This document shows, piece after piece, positions 6,450-15,256 of a stretch of DNA of 20,735 nucleotides (the first letter of the stretch is position 1; every line of letters starts with the position of its first letter). Location of the stretch: NCBI GenBank assembly GCA_038211295.1, contig JBBQVS010000074.1, forward strand, positions 1-20,735. The letters are read 5' to 3'. Source of the DNA: JBBQVS01 sp038211295. Its GTDB lineage: Bacteria; Chloroflexota; Ktedonobacteria; Ktedonobacterales; Ktedonobacteraceae. The notes beneath the pieces are model-generated. The model did no database searches and had not been told where the DNA came from. It was given only the letters and a program-made list of their open reading frames with translations. The position numbers and the translations under genes were made by a program.

Positions 6450-9400
6450 TCACGTTGTTTTCATCTCAACGTCAGCGAGAACTTCAACGAGGGCGGTAGG
6501 TTCACGAATGTCAATCGCCAGTTTGTTGTCAACCGCGCTCACATACACCTCGCCGTTCTCTGGAATGTCAGCGAGCAGGATACGCATACTAAGCGGAACC
6601 GTTAATAGTTTCTCAATGACGCGGCGTAGTGGACGCGCACCTTGCGTCTCGCTAAAGCCCTCTTTACACAACAGGTCTATCGCGCTTTCGTCTGCCCGCA
6701 AGGTTAGTCCTTGTTCTAACAACCGTGCGCCAAGCTCGTTCATTTGCAGTCGTGTAATTTCACGTGCTTGCGTCTGCTCCAATGGATGAAAGATCACCAC
6801 CTCATCAATACGGTTGAGAAATTCTGGGCGGAACGTCTGACGCAACCGTTCCAGCAAGCGGTCACGCTGCATGTCGTCGGCATTGGCCTTGATACTGGCT
6901 CGGAAGCCGTGCGGCATTGAACGCCCCAGCATGTCCGTGCCAACGTTCGAGGTCATAATCCAGATGGCGTGTTGCGCGTCCACCGTATGGCCCTGTGCAT
7001 CGGTCAGCCGACCAGCGTCAAATACCTGTAGGAAGAGATCAAATACTTCAGGGTGTGCCTTTTCAACCTCGTCAAGCAGTACAACACAGTGTGGACGGCG
7101 ACGCAGTTTGCCTGTCAATTGGCCTTCCTGATCGTACCCGACATATCCTGGCGGAGAGCCAATCATACGCGAGACCGCGTGCTTCTCCATATATTCAGAC
7201 ATGTCAACACGAATGAGATGTTCCGGTGAGCCAAAGACTTCCGATGCCAGCGCACGCGCAAGCTCCGTCTTGCCAACACCAGTTGGGCCGAGGAAGAGGA
7301 ATACACCAGCAGGACGATTGCGCGGCTTGAGGCCAGCACGCGCAACCTGAATCGCTTGGCTCACGCGCTTGACCGCCTCGTCCTGTCCAACCACACGCGA
7401 CTTGAGGCGGGCGTCAAGACTGAGCAAGCGATCTCGCTCCTCGCGGCCCGGCGCACGCACCGGTATACCTGTACGATTAGAAATAACCTCGGCGATCATG
7501 GCAGCCGTGATAACTGGTGACGCTGTCTCGTCTTCGTCCTCGAACGCTTGCTCTTCCTGTATCTCTTGCTCAATAGAGAAAATACGCGCCTGTGAACATG
7601 CTTCATCAAGCACGCTACATGCCTTGTCGGGCAGACGCAAGTTGGGCAAGTATTGTACGGAGAGATGAACAGAGGCTTCCAGTGCCTCATCAGTAATTGT
7701 AGCGTGGTGATGCTGTTCATATACGTCACGCATACCGCGCAGAATTTCCAACGCCTCTTCCGATGTTGGTTCCTCAATCTGAATTGGGCGCAGACGGCGC
7801 TCCATCGCAGCGTCTTTTTCGATTGTGCGGTATTCCTGAGGTGTAGTCGCGCCAATACAGCGCAGACGTCCGCCAGCGAGCGCGGGTTTGAGAATACCCG
7901 CCGCGTCGATGCTACCATCTGCCGCGCGTCCTGTGCCGATTAGCAGGTGCATCTCGTCAATAAATAGAATGATATCGCCACTGCCCTCGGCCTCTTCCAG
8001 GACTTTGAGCAGTCGCTCTTCAAACTCGCCGCGATACTTCGTGCCAGCGACGAGCGAACTCGCCGAAAGCTCAATCACGCGTTTACCACGTAGCTCAGGT
8101 GGCACCTTCCCGTCAATAATACGTTGGGCTAGCCCACCAACAATCGTGGTTTTGCCAACGCCAGAATCACCAATCAGGATAGGGTTGTTGCGATCTTTGA
8201 GCATCATAGTTTGCATCAACAGTCGAATCTCTTTGTCGCGTCCAATAAGGGGCGTGAGTTGTTTATTCGCCGCCTGCTTGGTCAGGTCGCGGCCCAGACG
8301 TTCCAGTACGGAACCGCCCTTTGTCGCGCTCTCCTGGTTAAGGACACCGGGGATATCGGCGGGTATTGCGTCGGGGCCAGGGTTGGCCTGTGGCACAAGC
8401 TCTAGTAGCGCACGTGCGTTACTGGTTGTGATGAGGTCAACCAACTGAGTCGGATTGATGCCAAGTTTTGTCAGAAGTTCATGCGTCACACCATCGCCTT
8501 CACCCAGCACCGCCTGCGCTATCGCACGTTCGTCAACTGTTGCCGTACCTGCGTTGGTCGCGTTACGTTCCGCCGTAAGCAAGATTTCTTTGCAGCGTCG
8601 TGTGGGCAAAATAGGCGTGTCGCTGGTAGCCTTGCCCGACCCTAACGCGAGCCGAATAACGTCGCGCACCTGTTTAGAAGAAAAGCCGAGGCTACGTAAG
8701 GCGTCCTGTGTGCAACCTCCATCGAGTTTTGTAAGCGCGATAAACAGGTGTGGCGTACCAAGATAATCTTTATGCATCCGTCGCGCCTCACCCAGCGCGA
8801 GTTCAAGTACGGCACGCAAGAAGCGACGATCAGGTGAGTTTGTGGAAGGGAACATTGGCGGCATGATATGGTTGTCGTCAAGGCCATCTATGCGTGGCTC
8901 AATGGGTCGCTCTTTGTTCGCGAGTGAGCCAACAACCAGACGTTGTGTTGGGTCGCCGTATAAGACAAAGCTCATCCACGAGGTATCGTCAGGATGTTGT
9001 TGCGTCATCGTGACGCGTGTGCGCCGTAACGCCTCGCCCAGCGTGACTCCATCCGCGACATCCTGATAAAACAGGGCGGTAAACTCGCGGGTACGTGCGG
9101 AGTTAATAGGCCAGCGAAGCGCAACAACTGAACCCGCACCTGCGGTTAGCAGATTTGCTGCGACACGCTCCATTGTCTCGTCGCGCTCTTGTTGCGCGGG
9201 AAGCAGACTGCCATTACGACCTGGGCGCTCGTCTTCATGATAGCTCAAAAAGATAAGCGGATGCTTGGGTAACGCCTGTAAGAGTTGCTCTACGGCACCA
9301 CCATCCAGACGTGAGTTACCCGCGAGTGCCAGCACTGGTTCGCCCGTCGCGCTTGTGAGTGGCAGGGGGCCAGCGTAGTGAATGACGTGGGGCGTGTCTG

Positions 9401-10055
9401 TAGTCAAACGCATTCGCATCTCTAGCTGATTGGCTTGCTGGCGGTAAAGAATACTGCGCGAAATCGTCTCTGGCAACGTTGTGCAGAGTGTCGCAACCTC
9501 TTCTTCCGCGCTCCCCCGTTCACCTGTTGGATTCACTAGAAAAAGCACTGAGAGTCCTTGCGCATCGCGGCGGCCTAGCTTGCGTTGTGGTCGTTCCACA
9601 AGTGGTGCGCGATAGAACGGCTCGCGCCCATTTTGTACCATGCGTCCAATCCCGATGGATTGTGAAAGGTAACGCGGCGGTTTAGCTTGAGCGTCAAGGA
9701 GCAATTCCCAGGGAATATCGGGCGTGTTTGTGTTTAGGATGAGCGAAGTATCTAGCCGCCGTAGCGCGTCCTGTATCGGCGTTGGAAGAAGTGTTTCAAA
9801 AAGAAAACGTCCAAGCGTAAGCAACGTCTCGTTGACCACACCCAGCTTCACCGTCTGCCGCTTCGCCTCGGCCTGCACCAACGTATGCATCGACTGACCC
9901 GCCGTTTGCATAGTGCGCCGCAGACGTTCGCGTATCTCGCTTGTAAGCTCTGTGGTATAGTCCTGACCTATGGAAGTCGGACTTTCGGGAAGATCAAGAC
10001 GAAAACGGTACGCGGTCTCAGTACGGGTGATGCTTAATATAGCTGCTTGTTCCAT
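6450..10055 (-). CDS. CHAT domain fused to Clp/Hsp100 double-AAA+ unfoldase
   Basis: A 1201-residue fusion. Residues about 90-375 are a CHAT domain (caspase-like peptidase fold): IPWELLLD (114-121), LSVLFLVNPTGERGSAEEE, TPHVIHYAGPLPL (221-233), PLIFLSYHEDE (266-276), GAGSVVALRWPINSARTREF and SWMSFVLYGDP (359-369). Residues 410-545 form a double Clp N-domain. D1 has Walker A GDSGVGKT (629-636) and Walker B IILFIDE (695-701); D2 has GPTGVGKT (923-930) and VVLLDE (991-996) and ends in a ClpB D2-small-type domain. There is no long middle domain, so it is ClpA/ClpC-like rather than ClpB. The Clp half should be an active hexameric protein unfoldase. The CHAT half lacks the catalytic HG histidine (P230) and the SxC cysteine (H273), so it is probably a binding or sensing module. 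Its own promoter lies upstream. Start at the ATG at 10055, weak GAGAAG upstream. Family calls strong, biological role unknown. Confidence 0.93.
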   Translation of the reverse strand: MEQAAILSITRTETAYRFRLDLPESPTSIGQDYTTELTSEIRERLRRTMQTAGQSMHTLVQAEAKRQTVKLGVVNETLLTLGRFLFETLLPTPIQDALRRLDTSLILNTNTPDIPWELLLDAQAKPPRYLSQSIGIGRMVQNGREPFYRAPLVERPQRKLGRRDAQGLSVLFLVNPTGERGSAEEEVATLCTTLPETISRSILYRQQANQLEMRMRLTTDTPHVIHYAGPLPLTSATGEPVLALAGNSRLDGGAVEQLLQALPKHPLIFLSYHEDERPGRNGSLLPAQQERDETMERVAANLLTAGAGSVVALRWPINSARTREFTALFYQDVADGVTLGEALRRTRVTMTQQHPDDTSWMSFVLYGDPTQRLVVGSLANKERPIEPRIDGLDDNHIMPPMFPSTNSPDRRFLRAVLELALGEARRMHKDYLGTPHLFIALTKLDGGCTQDALRSLGFSSKQVRDVIRLALGSGKATSDTPILPTRRCKEILLTAERNATNAGTATVDERAIAQAVLGEGDGVTHELLTKLGINPTQLVDLITTSNARALLELVPQANPGPDAIPADIPGVLNQESATKGGSVLERLGRDLTKQAANKQLTPLIGRDKEIRLLMQTMMLKDRNNPILIGDSGVGKTTIVGGLAQRIIDGKVPPELRGKRVIELSASSLVAGTKYRGEFEERLLKVLEEAEGSGDIILFIDEMHLLIGTGRAADGSIDAAGILKPALAGGRLRCIGATTPQEYRTIEKDAAMERRLRPIQIEEPTSEEALEILRGMRDVYEQHHHATITDEALEASVHLSVQYLPNLRLPDKACSVLDEACSQARIFSIEQEIQEEQAFEDEDETASPVITAAMIAEVISNRTGIPVRAPGREERDRLLSLDARLKSRVVGQDEAVKRVSQAIQVARAGLKPRNRPAGVFLFLGPTGVGKTELARALASEVFGSPEHLIRVDMSEYMEKHAVSRMIGSPPGYVGYDQEGQLTGKLRRRPHCVVLLDEVEKAHPEVFDLFLQVFDAGRLTDAQGHTVDAQHAIWIMTSNVGTDMLGRSMPHGFRASIKANADDMQRDRLLERLRQTFRPEFLNRIDEVVIFHPLEQTQAREITRLQMNELGARLLEQGLTLRADESAIDLLCKEGFSETQGARPLRRVIEKLLTVPLSMRILLADIPENGEVYVSAVDNKLAIDIREPTALVEVLADVEMKTT

Positions 10056-10196
10056 AGATAACTTCTCTTCTACAATCTTCCCACAACATCATATGCCAAT
10101 AGCACAGACGCTTCCTACAAAAACGATAGCACATAAGGTGCAAACGCAATGAAAGCATTTGCCTCAAATCTTCTTCTGAGTATGTATAGCAGAACT

Positions 10197-10226
10197 AGTA
10201 TACGAGCCAACCCGTATGAGTGTCAA
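10197..10226 (-). promoter_or_regulatory. Near-consensus sigma70 promoter of the CHAT-Clp gene
   Basis: On the minus strand, TTGACA (10221-10226) and TATACT (10197-10202) are separated by 18 bases. The -35 is perfect and the -10 matches five of six. Transcription would start near 10190 and leave a leader of about 135 bases before the ATG at 10055. The boxes lie just after the stop codon of the upstream DUF4012 gene, so the fusion gene can be expressed independently of it. Confidence 0.75.
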
Positions 10227-10238
10227 TAGTTGGGTTGC

Positions 10239-12908
10239 TCACAAGCGCGGTTGCTCATAACACGCAGTCTTCGCGCCATTCTCTGTATTGGGCGCGATCA
10301 GCGAAAAGGTCTGGTCACGATTGAGCACAGTATTGAAATACTTGCCAGTAGTTTTGAGTGTCGGGCAGCTTCCCGGCGTAGGCAGAATGGTCAGATTCAT
10401 TTCAGGATACGAGCCAGATTGCCGCTGAACCAGTAAGTTATATCCATCGTGTCCCATCGGCGGCATGTACCACGAGAGCGACAGGGTAGCGGTACAGTTC
10501 TTTGGAATAAGCACCCACCCGCCGTACATGGCGCGTTGTGGCTCATCGCTGACCATGCTGGTTGGTGGCCCCTCCTGATTCAATGGGTGGTACTGCCGAT
10601 CATACTGATGGTTCGCGTTATTTGCCTGATCGGTCTCCGCCATGGGGTCGCTCTGACCGGCAGGACAGAGCAAATCGCCATTGTCATAGGGGTCATCCTT
10701 ACATTTTCCAAAGGCCGTGCCATACCCACAAACAGGCGTACCTATACCAAGTTGTTCAAAGCCGTTGCCGCTTAGAAACTTGCTTGTCGGCGGCACATAC
10801 ACACGCACATAGTCATGATAGGTGTCAAGGCCATACACCTGATCTATCTGGTGATAGACAAAGCGTATTTGCAATGAATGTGTGGCACCGCCGTTTGCGT
10901 CGAGCACAACAGTATCACGCATGAGTGTACGGACATATTGCGAGCTTTTGTTCGCGTCCACATTAGCCTGTACCACAAACAGGCCATCATGAGTCGTTGA
11001 GCGGTCTACAACGCCCGCCGCGTCATATTTTTCAAGCAGAGTCTGAATTTGCGTATTCGCGACATACACCTGTAGGTCGCGGGTTCGCAGTGCGTGCAGC
11101 ATCTCGTGCGTGATGGCGACTATATCATTCACCGACGCGTGCCGTACTTTGTCAAGCAGCAATTTGGAGACGCGTTTTGTAAAGAGCTTACGCGCGATAT
11201 CCGCGTTATCGTTATGCTCAGCAAGTTCCGCTTTACGAATGCCAGCATTGTCTAGCTGATAGTAGTGTAATTTGCTTTCAAGGTTCTGCGCCGTAACAGT
11301 CTCTTGATACTCTGGTACATAAATTGGCCCAACCGCCGCAAGCACACGCGAGATCAAGAAGGGCGAGAAGCAGATTACGCCATCAACCTGATGCTGAAAT
11401 TCGTTTTTGTACACGTCAATAGCGATACGTGCGGACGTTGGGAAGTCGGCAGACAGGTTGGAGTCGCGCAGACCCCAGTTCGCGATAGGCCACCACGAAC
11501 GGTACGCCGGCGGCGCGAACTGACCCGCGTTAGGAGGATTGGGATTATTTTCCTCGTAGATGCCAATATTCTGCAAGTTGATTGGCCCCATACGCCCACC
11601 ATTGAGGGTTAACTCACTGAACTGTCCAGTGAAACCACCAGTGGGACGAAGTTCCGCACGATCCATCGTCTGAACCAGAAAGGTGCGTGCTTGACCCACA
11701 CCAAGTATCCACCCTATCGCATCAAGCATATCATGTGCCTGCGTTATGTCCGCGATGGCGGAGGGTAGCAATGCAATGCCCTGAGCAATCTGGTCACGTT
11801 GTGTCTCGCTAACCGGAAAAATATCAAGCGAGAGAGCGGGAGTCTGTGACTGTATGTCCTTTAACAAAGGCAAAACATACTCTATCGTCATGCGCGTCTC
11901 CACCAGCATCGGCGGCGTCACAAGCGGCTCCGTTGAGGCCGCGAGCGGCGAACTGCGAAGGGCGGGGGCGAAACGAACCGCGGTCTTTGTCAATGCCTGT
12001 CCAATATCTGTCGCGTCGGTTCCAATCTGGCAGAGTGCAAGAATTGAGGAAGCATACTTGGGAAGACCACTATTGAGTGCGGTAATATAGACGCTATTCG
12101 AGAGTTCAGCGTGCAACGCGTTGAAGTCGCCACGCGCCCCCTCTAACTCGACCTGTACCTGCTGCAATTTAGCACTATCGAGATTGCTTGTATGGCCTTT
12201 GAGATCGTTGAAAATGGTACGTACATGTAACAGATGTTGAGTACCACTATAGCCATGACTGACTATTCCCAGCAGGCTTATACTATCGCCAATATTGAGT
12301 AGTGTTGGCAGCAAAGAGCCAAGCACAAAGATGAGCAAGAGCAGTTTCGCACGCTTAGAATGCGGTCGCATCGGCCCAGATGCCACATGAATAGCAAGAC
12401 GCTTTGGCGAAAGTTGCGTGGCATCAGGCATAGCGGGTGGATGGAGAGACGCGGAAACGGGCATACGTTGCGGCCCAACGGTGTTGTTGTACACGTTGGG
12501 CGCGAGCGGTATACCAACAGAAGGGCGAGCCGCCGCAATATTTCGTTGTAGACTATTTCTACTAGAGAGCGCAACATGTTTCAGCGTATCAATCTTGACA
12601 CGCTCGTTCTTGTTGTTCAGGTTGACAACCGGGTCCGTCGAAGGAAAACTTCCTTGCGATTTTTGCATATCCGCGAGCATAAAGGGCGGCACCTGAAACC
12701 CATTGGGTGCTGACACAGGGCCTCTATTGCCTGGCCCGGTCAAAGGATCAGTATGTGTACGATACGGCGGGACGGGAGGGGCTGAGTCGTGAGTTGGCGC
12801 AGCAGGAACAAAAGGCGGCTTGAACAGGTTTTTTGTCTGGCGTCTGCCAGCTGCTCCACCATTTTGCTGAAAATCTGGCAAACCAGATGTATTTGGTCTA
12901 TCTACCAT
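10239..12908 (-). CDS. Membrane-anchored DUF4012 protein (larger paralogue)
   Basis: An 889-residue protein. Residues 1-185 are a Pro-rich, probably disordered cytoplasmic tail; 187-215 (AKLLLLIFVLGSLLPTLLNI and onward) are the single membrane segment; the rest is outside. The DUF4012 core shows RTFLVQTMDRAELRPTGGFT (408-427), SWWPIANWGLRDSNLSADFP (471-490), VDGVICFSPFLISRVL (508-523) and LHYYQLDNAG (547-556). A C-terminal region with cysteine pairs and beta-type sequence (VYGLDTYHDYVRVYVPP, FLSGNGF, GGWVLIPKNCT) follows. The function of DUF4012 is not established; it often lies near envelope or polysaccharide genes. A close paralogue lies at 15257-17704. The ATG at 12908 is preceded by AGAGGGG. 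The tail is about 80 residues longer than in the paralogue. Confidence 0.9.
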   Translation of the reverse strand: MVDRPNTSGLPDFQQNGGAAGRRQTKNLFKPPFVPAAPTHDSAPPVPPYRTHTDPLTGPGNRGPVSAPNGFQVPPFMLADMQKSQGSFPSTDPVVNLNNKNERVKIDTLKHVALSSRNSLQRNIAAARPSVGIPLAPNVYNNTVGPQRMPVSASLHPPAMPDATQLSPKRLAIHVASGPMRPHSKRAKLLLLIFVLGSLLPTLLNIGDSISLLGIVSHGYSGTQHLLHVRTIFNDLKGHTSNLDSAKLQQVQVELEGARGDFNALHAELSNSVYITALNSGLPKYASSILALCQIGTDATDIGQALTKTAVRFAPALRSSPLAASTEPLVTPPMLVETRMTIEYVLPLLKDIQSQTPALSLDIFPVSETQRDQIAQGIALLPSAIADITQAHDMLDAIGWILGVGQARTFLVQTMDRAELRPTGGFTGQFSELTLNGGRMGPINLQNIGIYEENNPNPPNAGQFAPPAYRSWWPIANWGLRDSNLSADFPTSARIAIDVYKNEFQHQVDGVICFSPFLISRVLAAVGPIYVPEYQETVTAQNLESKLHYYQLDNAGIRKAELAEHNDNADIARKLFTKRVSKLLLDKVRHASVNDIVAITHEMLHALRTRDLQVYVANTQIQTLLEKYDAAGVVDRSTTHDGLFVVQANVDANKSSQYVRTLMRDTVVLDANGGATHSLQIRFVYHQIDQVYGLDTYHDYVRVYVPPTSKFLSGNGFEQLGIGTPVCGYGTAFGKCKDDPYDNGDLLCPAGQSDPMAETDQANNANHQYDRQYHPLNQEGPPTSMVSDEPQRAMYGGWVLIPKNCTATLSLSWYMPPMGHDGYNLLVQRQSGSYPEMNLTILPTPGSCPTLKTTGKYFNTVLNRDQTFSLIAPNTENGAKTACYEQPRL

Positions 12909-13294
12909 ACAACCCCTCTAATAAAAACATATATGAAATAGGCACATAATTTTTTGCGTGTTTATGTTCTGTGCTGTGATGATTTCGTTCCCTACTTAAT
13001 CATAACGCACTGAGGTGACGTTTGTTCCCTTTTATTTCCTCTGTTCACCCATTTATCTCATAAGGGGAAATGCTAAGACAGAGTACCCTCTTTCAAAGGG
13101 GGGTTTTTGAAGAACGCTTGAAAGGGAACATAGCGCGGGAAAGAGAGGTATGAAGGACATGAAAAGAGAAAGCACGATAACATAACGGCGCGAGAAAGAG
13201 CATGATAGATATCATGACAGGGGCAAGCCCTGTCACTACCATACACGAACTCGCGTGACGGAGTCCCGTCATACTCTCTCATTTTGTATGCCTG
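12909..13294. other. 386-bp intergenic stretch with several palindromes
   Basis: No convincing gene is present: the minus-strand frame at 13073-13282 consists largely of palindromic sequence. A plus-strand terminator-like element, CCCTC (13086-13090) pairing with a G6 run and followed by TTTTT (13104-13108), has no gene before it. Three palindromes lie at 13201-13216, 13215-13235 and 13256-13271. AT-rich DNA just before 12908 could hold the promoter of the DUF4012 gene, but no clear -35/-10 pair is seen. Confidence 0.5.
13201..13271. repeat. Cluster of three palindromes, REP-like
   Basis: CATGATA-GA-TATCATG (13201-13216), TGACAGGG-GCAAG-CCCTGTCA (13215-13235) and TGACGG-AGTC-CCGTCA (13256-13271) follow one another 24 to 94 bases after the stop of the hydrolase gene. 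The middle one has the same CTTGC/GCAAG loop as the hairpin at 19867-19887, and the last has the same TGACGG/CCGTCA arms as the hairpin at 6416-6436. They may stabilise or end the hydrolase mRNA, or be copies of dispersed repeats. Confidence 0.55.
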
Positions 13295-15229
13295 TTAGAT
13301 GAAGCTTGGCTCGTGCATGGTTGCGATACAGGCGTCCGAGGGCTTCTGGGTGGGCGCATCGTCAAAAGCTGAGATAATGCTATTCACACAAGTAGAGTTG
13401 TATTCCGCGCCATGACCGAGGCCAGGGAAGAGAAAGTAATAGCTATTTTTGAGCGTCTGGGCCGCAAGCTTGCCGTTTACAGGCGGGGTAATCGGGTCAT
13501 ATTCGTCGCTGAGTACCAGTGTGGGAATAGCACTCACAACGGCTTGCTTTTGCACGGCAGGAGCTTTCTCCACATTCCACAGGTGACAGACGTCGTATTC
13601 TTGCTGAAGGCTGGCACGGAGCGCGGGTTGAATCTGCGGCACAATCCCCTGTACAGCAGCGTTGATGTCCTCTTGCTTCACAAAGGGCCAGTCTTCGTTG
13701 CACTCGTGCGAGTAGAACATACCATCGCTGAAGGTATCGTCAAACTCAACCAGGCCATAAATTTGCGATAGGAGTGCATTGTTGTGGTCACGCACCTGAA
13801 AAATCATTTTGGGAAGCACGGGAATTAGTTGCGTGCCATACAGCGCACTGAAAAGTACAAATACAAAATCATCGCCTGCCATCACTACGGTGTAGCTTTT
13901 GCCCGTTGTATTATCCGTTGTTTGAAAGTGTACGGGATTGGCGTTCAATTGCGTGACAAGCTGATAAAACACGGTATCGAGATGGGGATAGAGTCCATTG
14001 CAATGAGTGTCAGCAGCACATCCCTGGAAGAGTGTAGCGAAAACACGCTGCGCTGTTGTTGGTAGATCGGTGCGGTTCCTCTGTGGGGGATATACGGAGT
14101 CCAACACGACGCTATGAATGACCGATGGATACAGGCGCATCGCGGTGAGGGCAAGGCGCGTGCCATAAGAGACGCCGTAGAGGTTTGCCTGTTTGTAGCC
14201 CAGGGCCACGATAAGGTCATGGACATCGGCGGCATTCTCTAACGAATTGAACGCGTTCAAATCCACATTGGACGCGATAAGGCGGTCATGACAGGTTTGC
14301 AGTGCTTGTAATTGAAGACGTTCGGCGTCCTTGGCGTTCAGGCGCGTATTGAGCAGGTCATACTGGAGTTTTTGCGTTTCGCTACACTTGAGCAGAGGCG
14401 TAGCATAACCTGTGCCACGCTGATCGAACATAATCAAATCATGGTTGAACACAAAACGCGAGTAGTTAGAGGTCGAAACATAATGCGCCCAGTTATCGAG
14501 CGATGGGCCACCGGGGCCGCCTTCCAGACGTAGCACGGGAAGCGGATCGTTCTCGACGTTCAACGCCTTGAATATAGCTACAGGAAGTTGCACCGTCGCA
14601 CCCGTTGGCTTCTGGCGATTTTCAGGCACGGTGACATACCCACACTTGACTGTCTGTCCGTCAATCATTCCTGCCCCAAGCTGAAATGGACACGCGGCAC
14701 TATGAAAACTACTCGTTGGCACAATCGGTGCTGATGAGGGAGTTGTTCCCGATGGTGTTGGTATCTTGACAGTTCGCGTACTAAACACGCTGGACAGTGC
14801 AACAAGCGCGACGAGAAGCAGTACCAGCACAAGGCCGCCTCCACCGAGGAGCAATGGTAACGTGCGCCTATTTCGACGTGTAGGGGGCGTGACGGGCTGT
14901 GCCATGGGTTGAGGATAGGAGAACGATGCCTGTTGCCGCTGTACAGGGGGTACAAAGAACGAGACGGACGGGACAGGAGGTGCGATAGATGTTTGTTGTA
15001 CAGGCGGAACAGGTTGTATAGATTGCGGAGGTGACATTTGTGGCGGTGGTTGCCCTAAAGATGAGTATTCATAATAGGGAGTGTCGTTTTCTCCATAAGG
15101 CTGCTGTATGTTTTGAGTATTGGGCTTTTCTTCCAATGTAACACCAATTTTTCTTGTCCTACTGGTATATTGTATGCGTGAGGCATGTGTGACCTTTGCG
15201 CTGAAAATCGCACACGCCTCATGTAGCAA
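13295..15229 (-). CDS. Membrane-anchored S33/TAP-like alpha/beta hydrolase
   Basis: A predicted extracytoplasmic serine peptidase or esterase of the tripeptidyl/prolyl aminopeptidase type. Numbered from the TTG at 15229: residues 50-125 are a Pro/Gln-rich cytoplasmic tail, 124-150 a membrane segment, then a Ser/Thr/Pro linker and the hydrolase from about 180. The oxyanion-hole strand is LRLEGGPGGPS (234-243), followed by FDQRGTGYATP; the nucleophile is S354 in YGVSYGTRLA, the acid D578 in DEYDPITPP and the base H606 in GLGHGAEY. TAP C-terminal-domain features and several cysteines are present. A second possible start, the TTG at 15136, begins EEKPNTQ and removes an atypical first 31 residues; neither start has a strong ribosome binding site. 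It follows the upstream DUF4012 gene by 27 bases (or 120), so the two are probably co-transcribed. Confidence 0.88.
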   Translation of the reverse strand: MLHEACAIFSAKVTHASRIQYTSRTRKIGVTLEEKPNTQNIQQPYGENDTPYYEYSSLGQPPPQMSPPQSIQPVPPVQQTSIAPPVPSVSFFVPPVQRQQASFSYPQPMAQPVTPPTRRNRRTLPLLLGGGGLVLVLLLVALVALSSVFSTRTVKIPTPSGTTPSSAPIVPTSSFHSAACPFQLGAGMIDGQTVKCGYVTVPENRQKPTGATVQLPVAIFKALNVENDPLPVLRLEGGPGGPSLDNWAHYVSTSNYSRFVFNHDLIMFDQRGTGYATPLLKCSETQKLQYDLLNTRLNAKDAERLQLQALQTCHDRLIASNVDLNAFNSLENAADVHDLIVALGYKQANLYGVSYGTRLALTAMRLYPSVIHSVVLDSVYPPQRNRTDLPTTAQRVFATLFQGCAADTHCNGLYPHLDTVFYQLVTQLNANPVHFQTTDNTTGKSYTVVMAGDDFVFVLFSALYGTQLIPVLPKMIFQVRDHNNALLSQIYGLVEFDDTFSDGMFYSHECNEDWPFVKQEDINAAVQGIVPQIQPALRASLQQEYDVCHLWNVEKAPAVQKQAVVSAIPTLVLSDEYDPITPPVNGKLAAQTLKNSYYFLFPGLGHGAEYNSTCVNSIISAFDDAPTQKPSDACIATMHEPSFI

Positions 15230-15256
15230 TATATCAAATCGTTTTTTGCTTAGCCA

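Noticed and set aside
6871..9685. Several plus-strand open frames of 60-190 codons opposite the CHAT-Clp gene
   Set aside because: They are antisense shadows of a gene with clear domains; they lack motifs and starts with ribosome binding sites.
13073..13282. Minus-strand frame of 69 codons after the hydrolase gene
   Set aside because: It runs through three palindromes, has no ribosome binding site and no protein-like pattern.
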